Source of the DNA: Scylla paramamosain
Lineage: Eukaryota > Arthropoda > Malacostraca > Decapoda > Portunidae
Direction of reading: 5' to 3'
Length of the DNA: 64,000 nt
NCBI RefSeq assembly: GCF_035594125.1
Contig: NC_087190.1
Coordinates: 4,973,001 to 5,037,000, forward strand
Below the pieces are notes generated by a model. It worked only from the letters and a program-made list of their open reading frames with translations, ran no database searches and was not told the DNA's origin. The position numbers and the translations under genes are program-made. Positions 31,374 through 64,000 of the stretch are shown in pieces (the stretch's first letter is position 1; every line of letters starts with the position of its first letter).

Positions 31374-32580
31374 CGCAGTGACAAGCAAATCGCACCAGGA
31401 ACAATAACAGTGGAAACTTAAAAGGATGACAATGCTAAACTAAAGTAACGAAAATAAGAGAGAATAAAATAAAAGAGAAATAAATGAACCAATAAAACAA
31501 TAAAATAAAAAATAAGTGAAAATAAGGGCAAAAAAAATAAGTAATGTAATATTTCGCAGGACTGTTCTCAAGTCACTCCCTTGTGCAAATAATAAAATTA
31601 ACCAATAAGTAAATAATAACAACAATAACAATAATAACGATGCAGGTGTTGTTTCGCCGCAAATTAAACACATTTCCTTTTCATTTCACTTTTTTTTTTT
31701 AATGAGGGGGAGGGGATATATATATAAGTATTTATAAGTATACTTGTGGGTGTGTACTTCTCTTCCTCCATTCAATAAAGTATAAACATTTCTCTCTCTC
31801 TCACTCACAATCTCTCTCTTTAATATAGCAATACTTTCTTTTCCTCTCTTCCTTATGCACTGGTTTCATATATATAGAGTATAGAGTTATAAAACAATAG
31901 GCCATCTTTTTTAATATATAAATGGAGACCAAGATCAATATTTCTCTTTACGGGATTGGGGGATGTGACAAAAGGTGTCATTTATATGCTACAGGTGCGC
32001 AACTGCCAGACGCCTTACCTGCTAATTAAAACAGCAAGTATGCCTTTCATGTCTCAAGATGCCAAGCTCAGGTGTGACTATCTTAAATCCATCAGGAGCA
32101 TAAACTAAGCCAATCTCAAACAGCCGTAATAATAATAATAATACTAATAATGATAAATGACAAAGTATCATCACAAGTTAAATTTTTTTTTTTTTTGTGG
32201 TTTTATTTTTGAGCGTAATTTCATGCTAGTTCTTCCTCCAAAACTTCAAGGCTTTCAAATGGCAAAGGTGTCGCCCACTCACTGTTTTAAAAGGCAGTTG
32301 CATGGGAGCCACAACCGGCGGGGGCAGGAAGGGGAGGCAGGTGTGTGTGGGGGAGAAGGGGGGGTGCGGTGGTGACTCCCAGAATAAGACTTAATACTAG
32401 TACTAACTTAACCTCCTCATCATAAAAAGTATAGCATATGTAATAGTAGTAATTAATGTAACTCTTTTACCACTACGGACGAACACCACGGCGGGGGAGG
32501 GCAGTGGGGGGCATGGATGGAGGGGAGACTTAAAAATAAACAAGGGGGGTTGGTCGATAATTTGACTTTTTTTTAAGATG
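30513..32580. repeat. Start of the 19.4-kb intron: (CT)n, (GT)n and AT-rich sequence
   Basis: (TTTC)n at 30748-30781, (CT)n at 30944-31014, (GT)n at 31292-31371. AT-rich sequence follows to 32200 without coding signal. Confidence 0.85.
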
Positions 32581-33533
32581 GACACTCTTACGTGGGATGG
32601 GAAGAGGAGAGGACGAGTGGAAGAGAGGGAGAGAAGAGAGGGAGAGGAGAGGGAGAGGATAAAAGAATGGCATGGAAAGCAAAGATGTTTATATATAATT
32701 TGTAAAACACCCTATTTCCCCCCCTTTCTGGATGGACACCTTTTGATAATGGAAGGCAAAAGGGAGGGGGCGGAAAGGGGCAGGGTGAGGGGGAGGGGTA
32801 TACACACAGGGCATGGATAGGGGGAGATGGGAGAGAGGGGGACTGATGGACACCTTTTATGGGGGAGAAAGATGAAGGGGTGACTAAAAATGGTGTGGGG
32901 TAGGGGGACAATTTTCATGGACACCGTTTAAAGAGAAAGATGAAGGTATGAGGGAGGGAGATGGGAATTAAAAAGGGGGCGAGGAAGTGTGATGGGGAAG
33001 GCAGGAGAGAAAGGGGAAGGAGGGGAAGGGAAGGAGGGGAAGGGAAGGACGGGAAGGGAGAAAGGCTTTTAATTTACAAGACCCTTTGAATAAATTTACT
33101 GCTTGGAAACTTATTATTATTATTTTTTATGATCTTTTAAGTGAAGGGAGACGGGGAAGGGCAGGCATTGTATATCTCTGGAAGGAACATGGGGAAGAAA
33201 GAGGGAGAGGCATGGGAAGGGGGAGGGAGAAGAAAGCAGTACCCTATTACCAGTAAGGGACATGGGAGACTCCTAACGAACACTCCCTTAGCTTTCCCGG
33301 AGTGTAGCTTTCATTACAGGGAGGGTGAGGGTGTGCGTGACCTAGTACGTGGGAAGGGAAGGAGTGAGGGAAGATACTGAGCACTCAACTCCTCAGCTTT
33401 CCCGGAGTGTAGCTTTCAATGTTACCGAAGGAGGAGAGGGACACGTGACACAATACAAGGCGAGGAGGGGAGGAAGGGAGAAGCAGTGAGGGAAGAGAAT
33501 AATTAAAACTCATCTTTATCGGAGTGTATCTTG

Positions 33534-33570
<37 letters not shown>

Positions 33571-34300
33571 GAGTGAGTCGCAAGATATGTGAGCTAATAT
33601 GGGAGACAGGGAAGGGAGGAGGGAGTATCAGTGAGGGGAAGAGAATTAAAACTCCACTCTCCATCTTGCTGGGAGTGTAGCTTGCATTATTAATACTGAG
33701 AGGGAGTCGTGGGATATGTGACCTAATATGAGAGGAGGGAGGGAGGGAGTATCAGTACAGGAGAAGAATGAACACACTCCTCAGCTTTCTTAGTGAGTAG
33801 CTTTCATTGAGGGCTGAGGAATGTGGCCTAACACTGAAGAGGGAGGTGTATGTGGAGCAGAGTGAATGACACCCTCTACTCCACCACTGATCCACTTCCC
33901 TATGCAAGAATCTAACCCAATGAATATTTCTAATAGGGGCAAGGAAGGAAAAGGGGGGCGGGGAGAAAAGATGTAGTGTTATTTAGGGAGGTGACTGGCA
34001 TAGCAATGATGAGGGCGGCGCGGGGCCAGGATGGGATAAGAGGAGGCAGGGAAAGGAGAGATGAGGCATGTAAAGGAGAGACGGGGCAGGGAAGGGAAGG
34101 AAAAGGCAGGAAAGCGAGAGAAGAGGCAGGGACGGAAGAGAGGAGGAGGCGGGGAAGAAAGAGGGATGGCGAGGAAGGAAAAAAGGCGGGGAAGGGAAAG
34201 AGAAGGGGGGAAAGGGAAAGAGACAGAAGACGCAGGGAAGGGATAGAAGAGGCGGGGAAGGAAGAGACAGGAGGCGGGGAAGGAAGATAGAAGGTACGGC
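32581..34300. repeat. Purine-rich GGGAAGG region with a drifted long repeat
   Basis: The plus strand is extremely purine-rich, with recurring GGGAAGG and GGCGGGGAAGG. A block GTAGCTTKCATT then TGACCTAATA and GGGAGGGAGTATCAGTGAGGG recurs about four times between 33280 and 33850. (ATT)n at 33535-33570. No gene. Confidence 0.7.
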
Positions 34301-45202
<10,902 letters not shown>

Positions 45203-45644
45203 TGGTGACCTATTTTGACAGCATGTTCTCAGAAAAAAAGAAGAAATTGCGTTTTCATCACTCAGGGTTATACTAAGTTAATTTTCTCAATAGTACAGGT
45301 AAGAATAATTACGATAAATACGAGAGAATTAAGATACCTCACTTCATTTTTTTTTTCAGTTATAACTCACTTATTTTTTTCTTTTCAATTAATATCGTTT
45401 TCTTTTTTCTTCGCCTTCAGTCAGTCTTTACTTTTCCTCCTTTGCCTCACCCACAGCCACATCTTGACAGTGTTAGCAGTATTGCAGCTAAGAATACATT
45501 ACTCCCTGCCGCTGTGCTTACCTCCGTGTCTTAAGCCTCACTATTCACAACACAGCCAACCTTCCCGTCCCTTTGTACTGCTCTAGTGGGAGGAAAAGTC
45601 ATCTAGGCCAAAATACGAGGGTTTGAGTGACAGTGAGGCGGTGT

Positions 45645-45950
45645 ACGGTACTAGGCATCCATTAACATCTGCACGGTACTAGGCATCCACTAACATCTGT
45701 ACGGTACTAGCCATCCACTAACATCTGTACGGTACTAGCCATCCACTAACATCTGTACGGTACTAGCCATCCACTAACATCTGTACGGTACTAGCCATCC
45801 ACTAACATCTGTACGGTACTAGCCATCCACTAACATCTGTACGGTACTAGCCATCCACTAACATCTGTACGGTACTAGCCATCCACTAACATCTGTACGG
45901 TACTAGCCATCACTAACTTGTCCTTTACGGTACCAGCCATCGACTAACAC
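45645..45950. repeat. 28-bp minisatellite, ACGGTACTAGCCATCCACTA
   Basis: About eleven near-identical copies of a 28-bp unit (ACGGTACTAGCCATCCACTA + ACATCTGT), with divergent copies at both ends. The copies are almost identical in the centre, a sign of recent expansion. Confidence 0.95.
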
Positions 45951-49897
<3,947 letters not shown>

Positions 49898-49969
49898 CTT
49901 GGCCGGCTTCCTGGCTAGCACCTTGTGACATTGAGGGACCAGGTAGCGCAGAGATGCCGGGAGGGAGAC
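49898..49969 (-). CDS. Common or cassette exon D: 72-nt phase-1/phase-1 exon
   Basis: A short exon bounded by the acceptor CCCGCTGCAG| (at 49970) and the donor CAAG|GTATGTA (49897-49891). Entered in phase 1 it reads GLPPGISALPGPSMSQG then ASQEAGQ and leaves in phase 1. It therefore fits between exon C and any terminal exon. It is Gly/Pro/Ser-rich with no recognised fold and probably extends the flexible linker between BTB domain and fingers. Because its length is a multiple of three and both ends have the same phase, skipping it would keep frame, so it may be constitutive or optional. The call rests on splice signals and phase, not on homology. Confidence 0.72.
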
Positions 49970-52264
<2,295 letters not shown>

Positions 52265-52796
52265 CTTGCACTCCCTCCAGGGGGTAGGGCGGGGGTCGGG
52301 GGAGGTCTGTAGCACCTTGGGGCAGGAACCCTGAGGGCGTCTGGCCCATGCCCGGCAGGAAGGAGCCGAAGGACTCCTGCAGCTGCTGCATGGCGGCCTG
52401 GCTGCGACTGATGGTGACCGAGTCCGAGGGCCCGAAGGAGCGATCGTCCGGGTCCTCGAGGTCGGACTTGATGAGGTCCTGAGGCTCGACGGCGGCCGGG
52501 ACGGAGGAGCCCAGCATGTCCTCGTCCTCGGGGTAGTCCTGAGGCTCGTTCTTCACCGAGGCCGAGGAGTCCCGCTGCCCCTCGCTCAGCACCGTCTCGC
52601 TCGTGTTGTCCTCCGCGGAGTGCAGCGACGCCGCCGACCGCCGCCGCTGTCTCTTGGAGGGGGGAGGCTGGGGGAATCCCCGCTCAGGTGGGTCTCCGGG
52701 GCGCTGCCGCCCTCCTCGGGGCGCGGCGACGACCCCGGGTCAGGGGGCTCGCCCCGAGATGGGGGGAGAGCTGCTCTCATTGTAGCCCTCCGAGTC
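52265..52796 (-). CDS. Common exon C: linker with basic cluster and acidic region (frame anomaly)
   Basis: The acceptor CCCCCTACAG| at 52797 and donor CAAG|GTGAGC at 52264 bound a 532-nt exon, phase 0 in and phase 1 out (residues about 123-299). The reading starts DSEGYNESSSPPISG and ends PYPLEGVQ. Between these lie a basic cluster KRQRRRS that could be a nuclear localisation signal, an acidic part (PEDEDM, SDLEDPDD) and a Gln-containing segment AAMQQLQESFGSFLPG. As written, the entry frame meets TGA at 52742-52740. An open reading in another frame bridges about 30 codons, and the entry frame resumes at KRQRRR. One extra base in the four-C run at 52752-52755 and one missing base in the six-G run at 52659-52664 would explain it. 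Sequencing error is the first suspicion. Confidence 0.85.
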
Positions 52797-54448
<1,652 letters not shown>

Positions 54449-54628
54449 CTTTTTCTTCTCGTCCTCGGCCAGGCCTCGCACCTTCAGGGCCTCCGCCGTC
54501 TTGAGGAAGGTCGCTAGCTCATTGTGCGACACATTGACCTCCCCGTGGTACATAAAGTCCAGGATGGAGGTCAAGTTGGCGAAGGTCACATCCTTCAGGA
54601 ACACTATTGGATGTTGACACGGGTTACC
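54449..54628 (-). CDS. Common exon B: second half of BTB domain
   Basis: Sixty codons (residues 63-122) complete the BTB fold: the start GNPCQHPIVFLKDV, the family hallmark FMYHGEVNV, then FLKTAEALKVRGLAED and a lysine-rich end. The acceptor reads GGCGCAG| at 54629 and the donor AAG|GTGAGG at 54448-54443; both boundaries are phase 0, matching exon A. The intron to exon A is 1369 nt and holds the long GAA tract. HGEVNV rather than RGEVNI again points to the Broad/bab/lolal side of the family. No residue of the usual BTB core looks missing. A GAC-rich pyrimidine-poor stretch precedes the acceptor, so this acceptor is somewhat weak on paper, but the frame and homology leave little doubt. Confidence 0.96.
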
Positions 54629-55997
<1,369 letters not shown>

Positions 55998-56211
55998 CTT
56001 AAGCAAACTTCTGAAGTATGGACTACAGGCACTGAGGACCATCTTGTGGGCTTTTATCTGGCGCCCTTCACAAGCCAGCGTGATGTCAACGAAGTCTTCA
56101 TCGTCTCGCAGCGACTCGAAGGCGGTAGTTATGTTGGAGTGAAAATTGTTCCAGCGAAGACAAAACTGCTGGTCTGCCCCCATCCTCTCCCCCTCCACCT
56201 TTGTATACTAT
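55998..56211 (-). CDS. Common exon A: start codon and first half of BTB domain
   Basis: Encodes residues 1-62 of the predicted protein, the N-terminal half of a Ttk-type BTB/POZ dimerisation domain. The ATG is at 56183; the reading [16 protein letters not shown] is the canonical start of this family, followed by [10 protein letters not shown] and [18 protein letters not shown] five codons upstream is in frame but is not needed. The acceptor CTGCAG ends at 56212 after a pyrimidine-rich tract, leaving a 28-nt 5' UTR piece in this exon. The donor is AAG|GTGAGTA at 55997-55991, phase 0. The stretch [16 protein letters not shown] is closer to Broad-Complex (and lolal) than to Drosophila lola, which is the main reason for the Broad-like call. 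Confidence 0.96.
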
Positions 56212-56302
56212 CTGCAGGGGCGACAAGAACGAGAGGCGTGCTGTAGTGGTGGTGGTGGTGGTGGTGGTGGTGGTGGTGGTGGTGGTGGTGGTGGGATAGT
56301 AA

Positions 56303-56364
<62 letters not shown>

Positions 56365-56926
56365 TAGTAGAAGTAATAGTAAAGTGGTGGTGGTGGTGGT
56401 GGTGGTGGTGGTGGTGGTGGTGGTGGTGGCGACGTCACAAGAATTCGTTACAAGTGCAATATTTTAGTGAAGCCCCAGCAAGTCCCACAAGAGCAATATT
56501 CGGTGCAGAATAATTCTCAAACGATCACTATAATCACGAAAATTTCCTTCAACGCCTCAATAATCTCCACAAGAGGCAATTCAGTGTGCAGAGTGCCTGT
56601 TGAACCATCACTAAAACCACGCAAATCACCCGCAAAACACCAATAATATGCACAAGACCCCGTTCAAAGTGCAGAGTGCTTATTAAACTACCACTATAAA
56701 TCATGACAACCGCATTCAGACCCTCACTCACTTCCACCAGAGCCGAAGTGCAGCACGCTTGTTAAACTACCACTAAAACCACCACATTTCCCTTCATGAC
56801 CCCAGTAATTTCCACCAGAGCCAGTTAAAAGTGCAATGTTTTTAAACTACCACTAAAATCATGAAAACCTTAAACTTCCACTAAAGCCTGGTAAGTCAAG
56901 AAAATACTAAAACTCTTGAGAATGTG

Positions 56927-56998
<72 letters not shown>

Positions 56999-58436
56999 AG
57001 CTGTGACAATAAATCATGCGCAAGTCACAATTTTCTCCAAGTGAACAAGCTACTAAATATTTCCTGCTCCTCACTTTTACTCAAATATAACTGGTTCGCT
57101 CAGCCCTCCCTGCTATCACTGCTAATTTACTATCACCACTCCCTTTTTTCTTTTTCTTTTTCTTTACTCTTCCTGTTCGTAGCTTCTTCATTGTTATCCC
57201 GTGTATCATGAAAGGCTGATCTTTTTTTCGCTCTTTCTCTTCTTTTCATTTCAATTTTGTTTCTTTGCTTAATATTCAACATAGGCATACATCATTCTTT
57301 ATAATTACCATCTACAGTAAAGGCAACAAATTTAAGTGATCTTTATTAATAATTTTATAAATGTCTTACTACGTTTTTTTTTTTATTATTTATTTAACAG
57401 TATTGTAACACTATACAGATCATCATTTTCTTCCTTTTTGCTTTTATTTGCTAATTTGATGACGTGCAAATATGTTAAATTTTACCTTATGAAGCTTTTA
57501 TTTATCATTATTTTTTTCAATTATTAAGCAGTACAGTAACACAACAGACATGCATCTTCATTCTTTGCTCTTCTTTGCTAACTCAATAAAACTCGTGCAA
57601 GTCATTGTTACATTTCATTTTACTGAGCTTTTAATTATTATATTGTTAACCTTTTATGTATCTTTACCAAGCAGTGCTGTCACACTCAACAGAAATATAT
57701 CTTTCTCTCAGCTTTTCTTCACAAATTTTACAACCAAGGTGTAAATCAGTGTTAGAAGTTTTTATCTATTTTATTATTATTATTTTTTCATCAAGCAGTA
57801 AGACTCAACAGAAACATATCTTTCCTTTGCTTTTCCTCACCAGCTTGACAACAACATGCAAGCCACTCCTATTGTATGCCTTATTAATGCGCTGTACTGA
57901 GGCTCCCCACCAGTATTAGGAAGCTATCACCACTTAGAAACAACCCTTTATAAACAAGACATGTTATTTTTCTTTTCCTTATCTTATTGCTGTAGCGGAC
58001 TGAGACACACCGCCAGTATTAGGAAGGTATCATCACTACATTACCATTATTACTTATTACTATTATCATTCAACGTTAAGCGTGTTAGGAAAGGTATCAT
58101 CATTGAGAAAACAACGCGTGATATTTTTCTTCCTTCTTTTTCTTTTTGTTATCTTATTGTGGTGTAGTGAAAGACTCCCCTCCTCGCCAGTATTAGCAAG
58201 GCATCATCACTACACCACCTGCTCTCTGCGCTGCTCCACAAATATCAAAGTCTCTATTCGTATCGGCATTACTGTCACTTCTGATGTGCCTTTGACTCAA
58301 TCTAGTTTAGCTGTTGACTATACTCACCATCTATTATTGCCTCTAAATCTCGTCATTTGTATCTATTATGGCTCTCCAAATCTATCATGTAAATTTTATA
58401 ACTATATTTTTAAACATAACGTAAGGGAAACACCCA

Positions 58437-58440
<4 letters not shown>
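56212..58440. repeat. Upstream intron/5' flank: (GGT)n, (AGT)n and drifted repeats
   Basis: (GGT)n 56247-56294 and 56383-56427 flank (AGT)n 56297-56362. At 56450-56890 a unit of about 95 bp recurs (CCACxAGAGCxAxTxxAGTGCAG, TTAAACTACCACTAAAACCA). (CT)n 56927-56992. At 57330-58230 TTATTATTATTTTTTCA and CAAGCAGTAxxxTAACACAACAGA recur about every 125 bp. Confidence 0.75.
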
Positions 58441-61255
<2,815 letters not shown>

Positions 61256-61740
61256 TTACTTAACGACAGTGTGCTGGAAGGCTTCACTGTAACGATGACA
61301 AGGTACAATGACTTCCCTTACTGAACGACACTTGTTTGCTGGAAAGCTTAACTGTAACGATGACTGGGTATAACAACTAGCTTTACTGAACGACACTCGT
61401 TAGCTGGAAGGCTTCACTGTAACGATGACAGGATATAACGACTAGCTTTACTGAACGACACTCGTTAGCTGGAAGGCTTCACTGTAACGATGACAGGATA
61501 TAACGACTAGCATTACTGAACGACACTTGTTAGCTGGAAGGCTTCACTGTAACGATGACAGAGTATAACGACTAGCTTTACTGAACGACACTCGTTAGCT
61601 GGAAGGCTTCACTGTAACGATGACAGGATATAACGACTAGCTTTACTGAACGACACTCGTTAGCTGGAAGGCTTCACTGTAACGATGACAGGATATAACG
61701 ACTAGCTTTACTGAAGGACACTTGTTTGCTGGAAGGCCTC
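61256..61740. repeat. 65-bp minisatellite
   Basis: About eight copies of a 65-bp unit (ACTGAACGACACTCGTTAGC, TGGAAGGCTTCACTGTAACG, ATGACAGGATATAACGACTA). Four central copies start at 61391, 61456, 61521 and 61586, exactly 65 bp apart. Older drifted copies continue to about 62550. Confidence 0.95.
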
Positions 61741-63228
61741 ACAGCAACGACTAATCACCATAACAACCTGGTGCTTATTGCTAAACGACCTAATGCCTGG
61801 TTTGCTGAAAGGTCTCACTGTAACGACTATCAAGCAAAACAGTGACCAGTTTACTGAAAGGCCTCACTAAAGGCCATCAGATGTAACAACCTGGAGCTTA
61901 CTGCCAAACAACCCATAATGACCAGTTAGCTGAAAGGCTTCACTGTAACAACCATTTCATATAAGTACTTTCTATCAAACAACTCATAACGACCTGAGTT
62001 CACTACAAGGCTTCATGAAAGACCGACAGATGCAACAACTACTTCACTAAGGGGCCTCACTGAAACGACCACTGGGTGCAACAATCCAGCACTTATTGCT
62101 GAAAGGTTTGTATAACGATCCTTTTAGCCACAATGCCTCGCTGTAACGACCATGGGATATTACAACCTGGTACTGAACCTAATGACTGATGTAACAACCA
62201 AGTTCACTGTCATGTCAAGGCAGGGTAGTTACTGTAATGGTTCACACAAGGCACCATGTCTGCTAAAAAGGTTTTGCTGTAAGGAGACTAACAACCACTG
62301 GATGTAACAATCTACTGAACAACCTACTGCTTATTACTGAACGACTCCTCTAACATATACACCAACCACAACTATAAATATAAAACTCAATGACAAGCAA
62401 CACACCTAACAACCTTGCACCTACCAATGAACAACTAGCCTTACTTAACGACCTGCTAGTTATTAATGACTTAACAGGGACCTACAGCCAAGCAACTCAT
62501 AATGACTCAAGATCACTCAAAGGCCTCTCACTGTAACAACCACAAGATATAATCACAGCCTGGCATTTGTCACAGTCAGCTCGTTACTGTGACCCCTAAT
62601 GACAACACCTTTCCTTCACTAACACAGTACAATCACAAGTACTTTTGACACCTCTCCCTCTCACTTCATTAAATGTTATACTACTGACAATACATTTTCC
62701 TTCGCTACTGAAATAAAACTGGCACTGTAATATTGTTATCTTCCCATTTCACTACGAGAGGGAATAAGACCGAGATGATTACAGGAAAGCAAGGACACTA
62801 AACAAAATAATGGTAATAATGATGATAAACAGGTAGCAACAAAGACTTAATATGTGTTGTGGGAAAATTTTTGAGTGTACTGTAGGTAGTCCTGTGAATG
62901 TAGGTTTGGATACAGACAAGGAAGTAGTGAATATGGAAACTGCTGGGTAGGATGTACATTACTGCAGTATGTTTATGAGCATTACATTAATCATGCTTAT
63001 ATCTTCAACACTGGATCTCATGATTATTTCCAGCAGTTCAACATTAATTACGTTTCTACAAGTATTATTTTCTTACTTGTGCATATATTTAAAAAAAAAA
63101 AAACAATAAAATCATGAAAATACACACCTGGTAACCCTAACAAGCTCCACTAAGGCTTACTGAAAGTGGGTGATGAGAGAGCAGAATGTTTCAAGAATAC
63201 AGACCTCAAGCAAAACATTAAACACTAA
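61741..63228. other. Drifted continuation of the 65-bp repeat, then unstructured sequence
   Basis: CACTGTAACAACC and AACGACC motifs persist to about 62550. From 62560 to 63228 no gene or strong repeat is seen. Confidence 0.6.
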
Positions 63229-63443
63229 GGACCAAATTCTGAAACACCTGTGCTGCACCTCCACTACTTTCAAAACGCTCTAATTGAAGCTACACAGGTT
63301 TTCAAGAGTGTTTTTACTGCTCGTGACAGATTAGCACGACTTCTTCACTATGAAAAGGAGAAACACTCTTGAGAACCAGGCCAAACATTTCTGTGTGGTC
63401 TTGGAAACTAGTGGTGAGAGATCAGTGTTCCTGAATACTGGCC
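63229..63443 (-). mobile_element. MITE-like element, copy 3 (inverted)
   Basis: Inverted relative to copies 1 and 2: CTGCACCTCCACTACTTTC, CTCTAATTGAAGCTACACAGG, TTTCAAGAGTGTTT and the end GTTCCTGAATACTGGCC. The start ATTCTGAAACACCTG and this end are inverted repeats. No ORF. Confidence 0.7.
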
Positions 63444-64000
63444 TGAGTGTGTGGCAGGTTCAGTGACAATGACATGACGTGACATGACCAAGGAACAAAG
63501 GAACTAGTGACCTCGGTGGTAACATGCACACAAAATAACACATTATCCTTGCCTTTTTTTTTATCTAAACTTGTGTGTCTTTACAGGTAACTTCCTACTA
63601 GTAACAAGGCGTAACTGTGCACGGCCTGAGTATACACGACAAAAGAACAAAATAACTAGGATAATTATAATGATTACAGTGATGCACACTACGTCATAAT
63701 TACATCCTAACCTTTTTTATCTAGGCTGGTGTGTTTATTTGGCTAACTTTCACTGGTGCTGACTTAACTATGCATGGCCTGAGTGTATAGAACAAAAGAA
63801 CTGAATTTTAATGGCTGTAAGGAACTCCCCGGGCCTTTTATAATATCCAAGCCTCTCTGTATAGGTACATATGGGTTCCCTTCAATCAGTACTGACTTAA
63901 CTGTGTGTGGTTAAAAGAACAAAAGAACTAGTGAATTTAATCAATATAAGGGGCTTGCAGGGTATAATATACTAGAATTTCTAAATATATATCAGTGCAC
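63444..64000. other. Right-edge sequence, nothing recognised
   Basis: Contains a drifted repeat of about 110-120 bp (CTGTGxxxGGCCTGAGTxTAxAxxACAAAAGAACxxA, repeated three or four times from 63590 to 63920). No exon or promoter signal recognised. Confidence 0.5.

Noticed and set aside
31440..31673. Minus-strand start MCLICGE suggesting a zinc finger
   Set aside because: No His-x3/4-His follows at the right distance, the rest is Leu-rich repeat translation, and no phase-1 acceptor is seen.
45645..45950. CRISPR-like regular repeats
   Set aside because: Head-to-tail 28-bp units without unique spacers in a eukaryotic intron.

Overview
The window looks like arthropod genomic DNA, most likely from a decapod crustacean. 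The sequence shows long introns, a very high load of (GA/CT)n, (GT/CA)n and trinucleotide microsatellites, degenerate CCTAA (TTAGG-type) tracts and a BTB-zinc-finger gene of the Ttk-type arthropod family. The taxon is an inference; no species is assigned. No rRNA, tRNA, CRISPR, prokaryotic operon or plus-strand gene was recognised.

One gene explains all the protein-coding signal. It lies on the minus strand and runs from about 56.2 kb to beyond the left edge. Four common exons (56211-55998, 54628-54449, 52796-52265, 49969-49898) encode a Ttk-type BTB domain, a low-complexity linker with a basic cluster and an acidic part, and a short Gly/Pro/Ser cassette. The BTB sequence and the second finger style (NSLxNHxSxYHR) resemble Broad-Complex most; the multi-exon layout resembles lola. 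I call it Broad-Complex/lola-like without a firm symbol.

From 30.5 kb to the left edge lie 23 alternative terminal exons (T1-T23, numbered from the left). Each has a 3' splice acceptor, two bases completing a Gly or Glu codon, one or two C2H2 fingers and its own stop. In every complete exon the coding length is 2+3n, so all fit the same phase-1 donor. T1 is cut by the window edge, so the array probably continues. The predicted products share one dimerisation domain and differ in DNA-binding fingers. One splicing choice therefore selects the DNA target of the factor.

Layout: 0-7 kb, T1-T7; 7-12.2 kb, minisatellites and GA tracts; 12.2-15.7 kb, T8-T14; 15.7-22 kb, repeats; 22-28.3 kb, T15-T22; 30.4 kb, T23; 30.5-49.9 kb, a large repeat-filled intron; 49.9-56.2 kb, common exons; 56.2-64 kb, upstream intron or 5' flank with minisatellites and a MITE-like element. 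Different intervals carry different tandem-repeat families. The third common exon has an apparent pair of compensating one-base indels that should be checked against reads.
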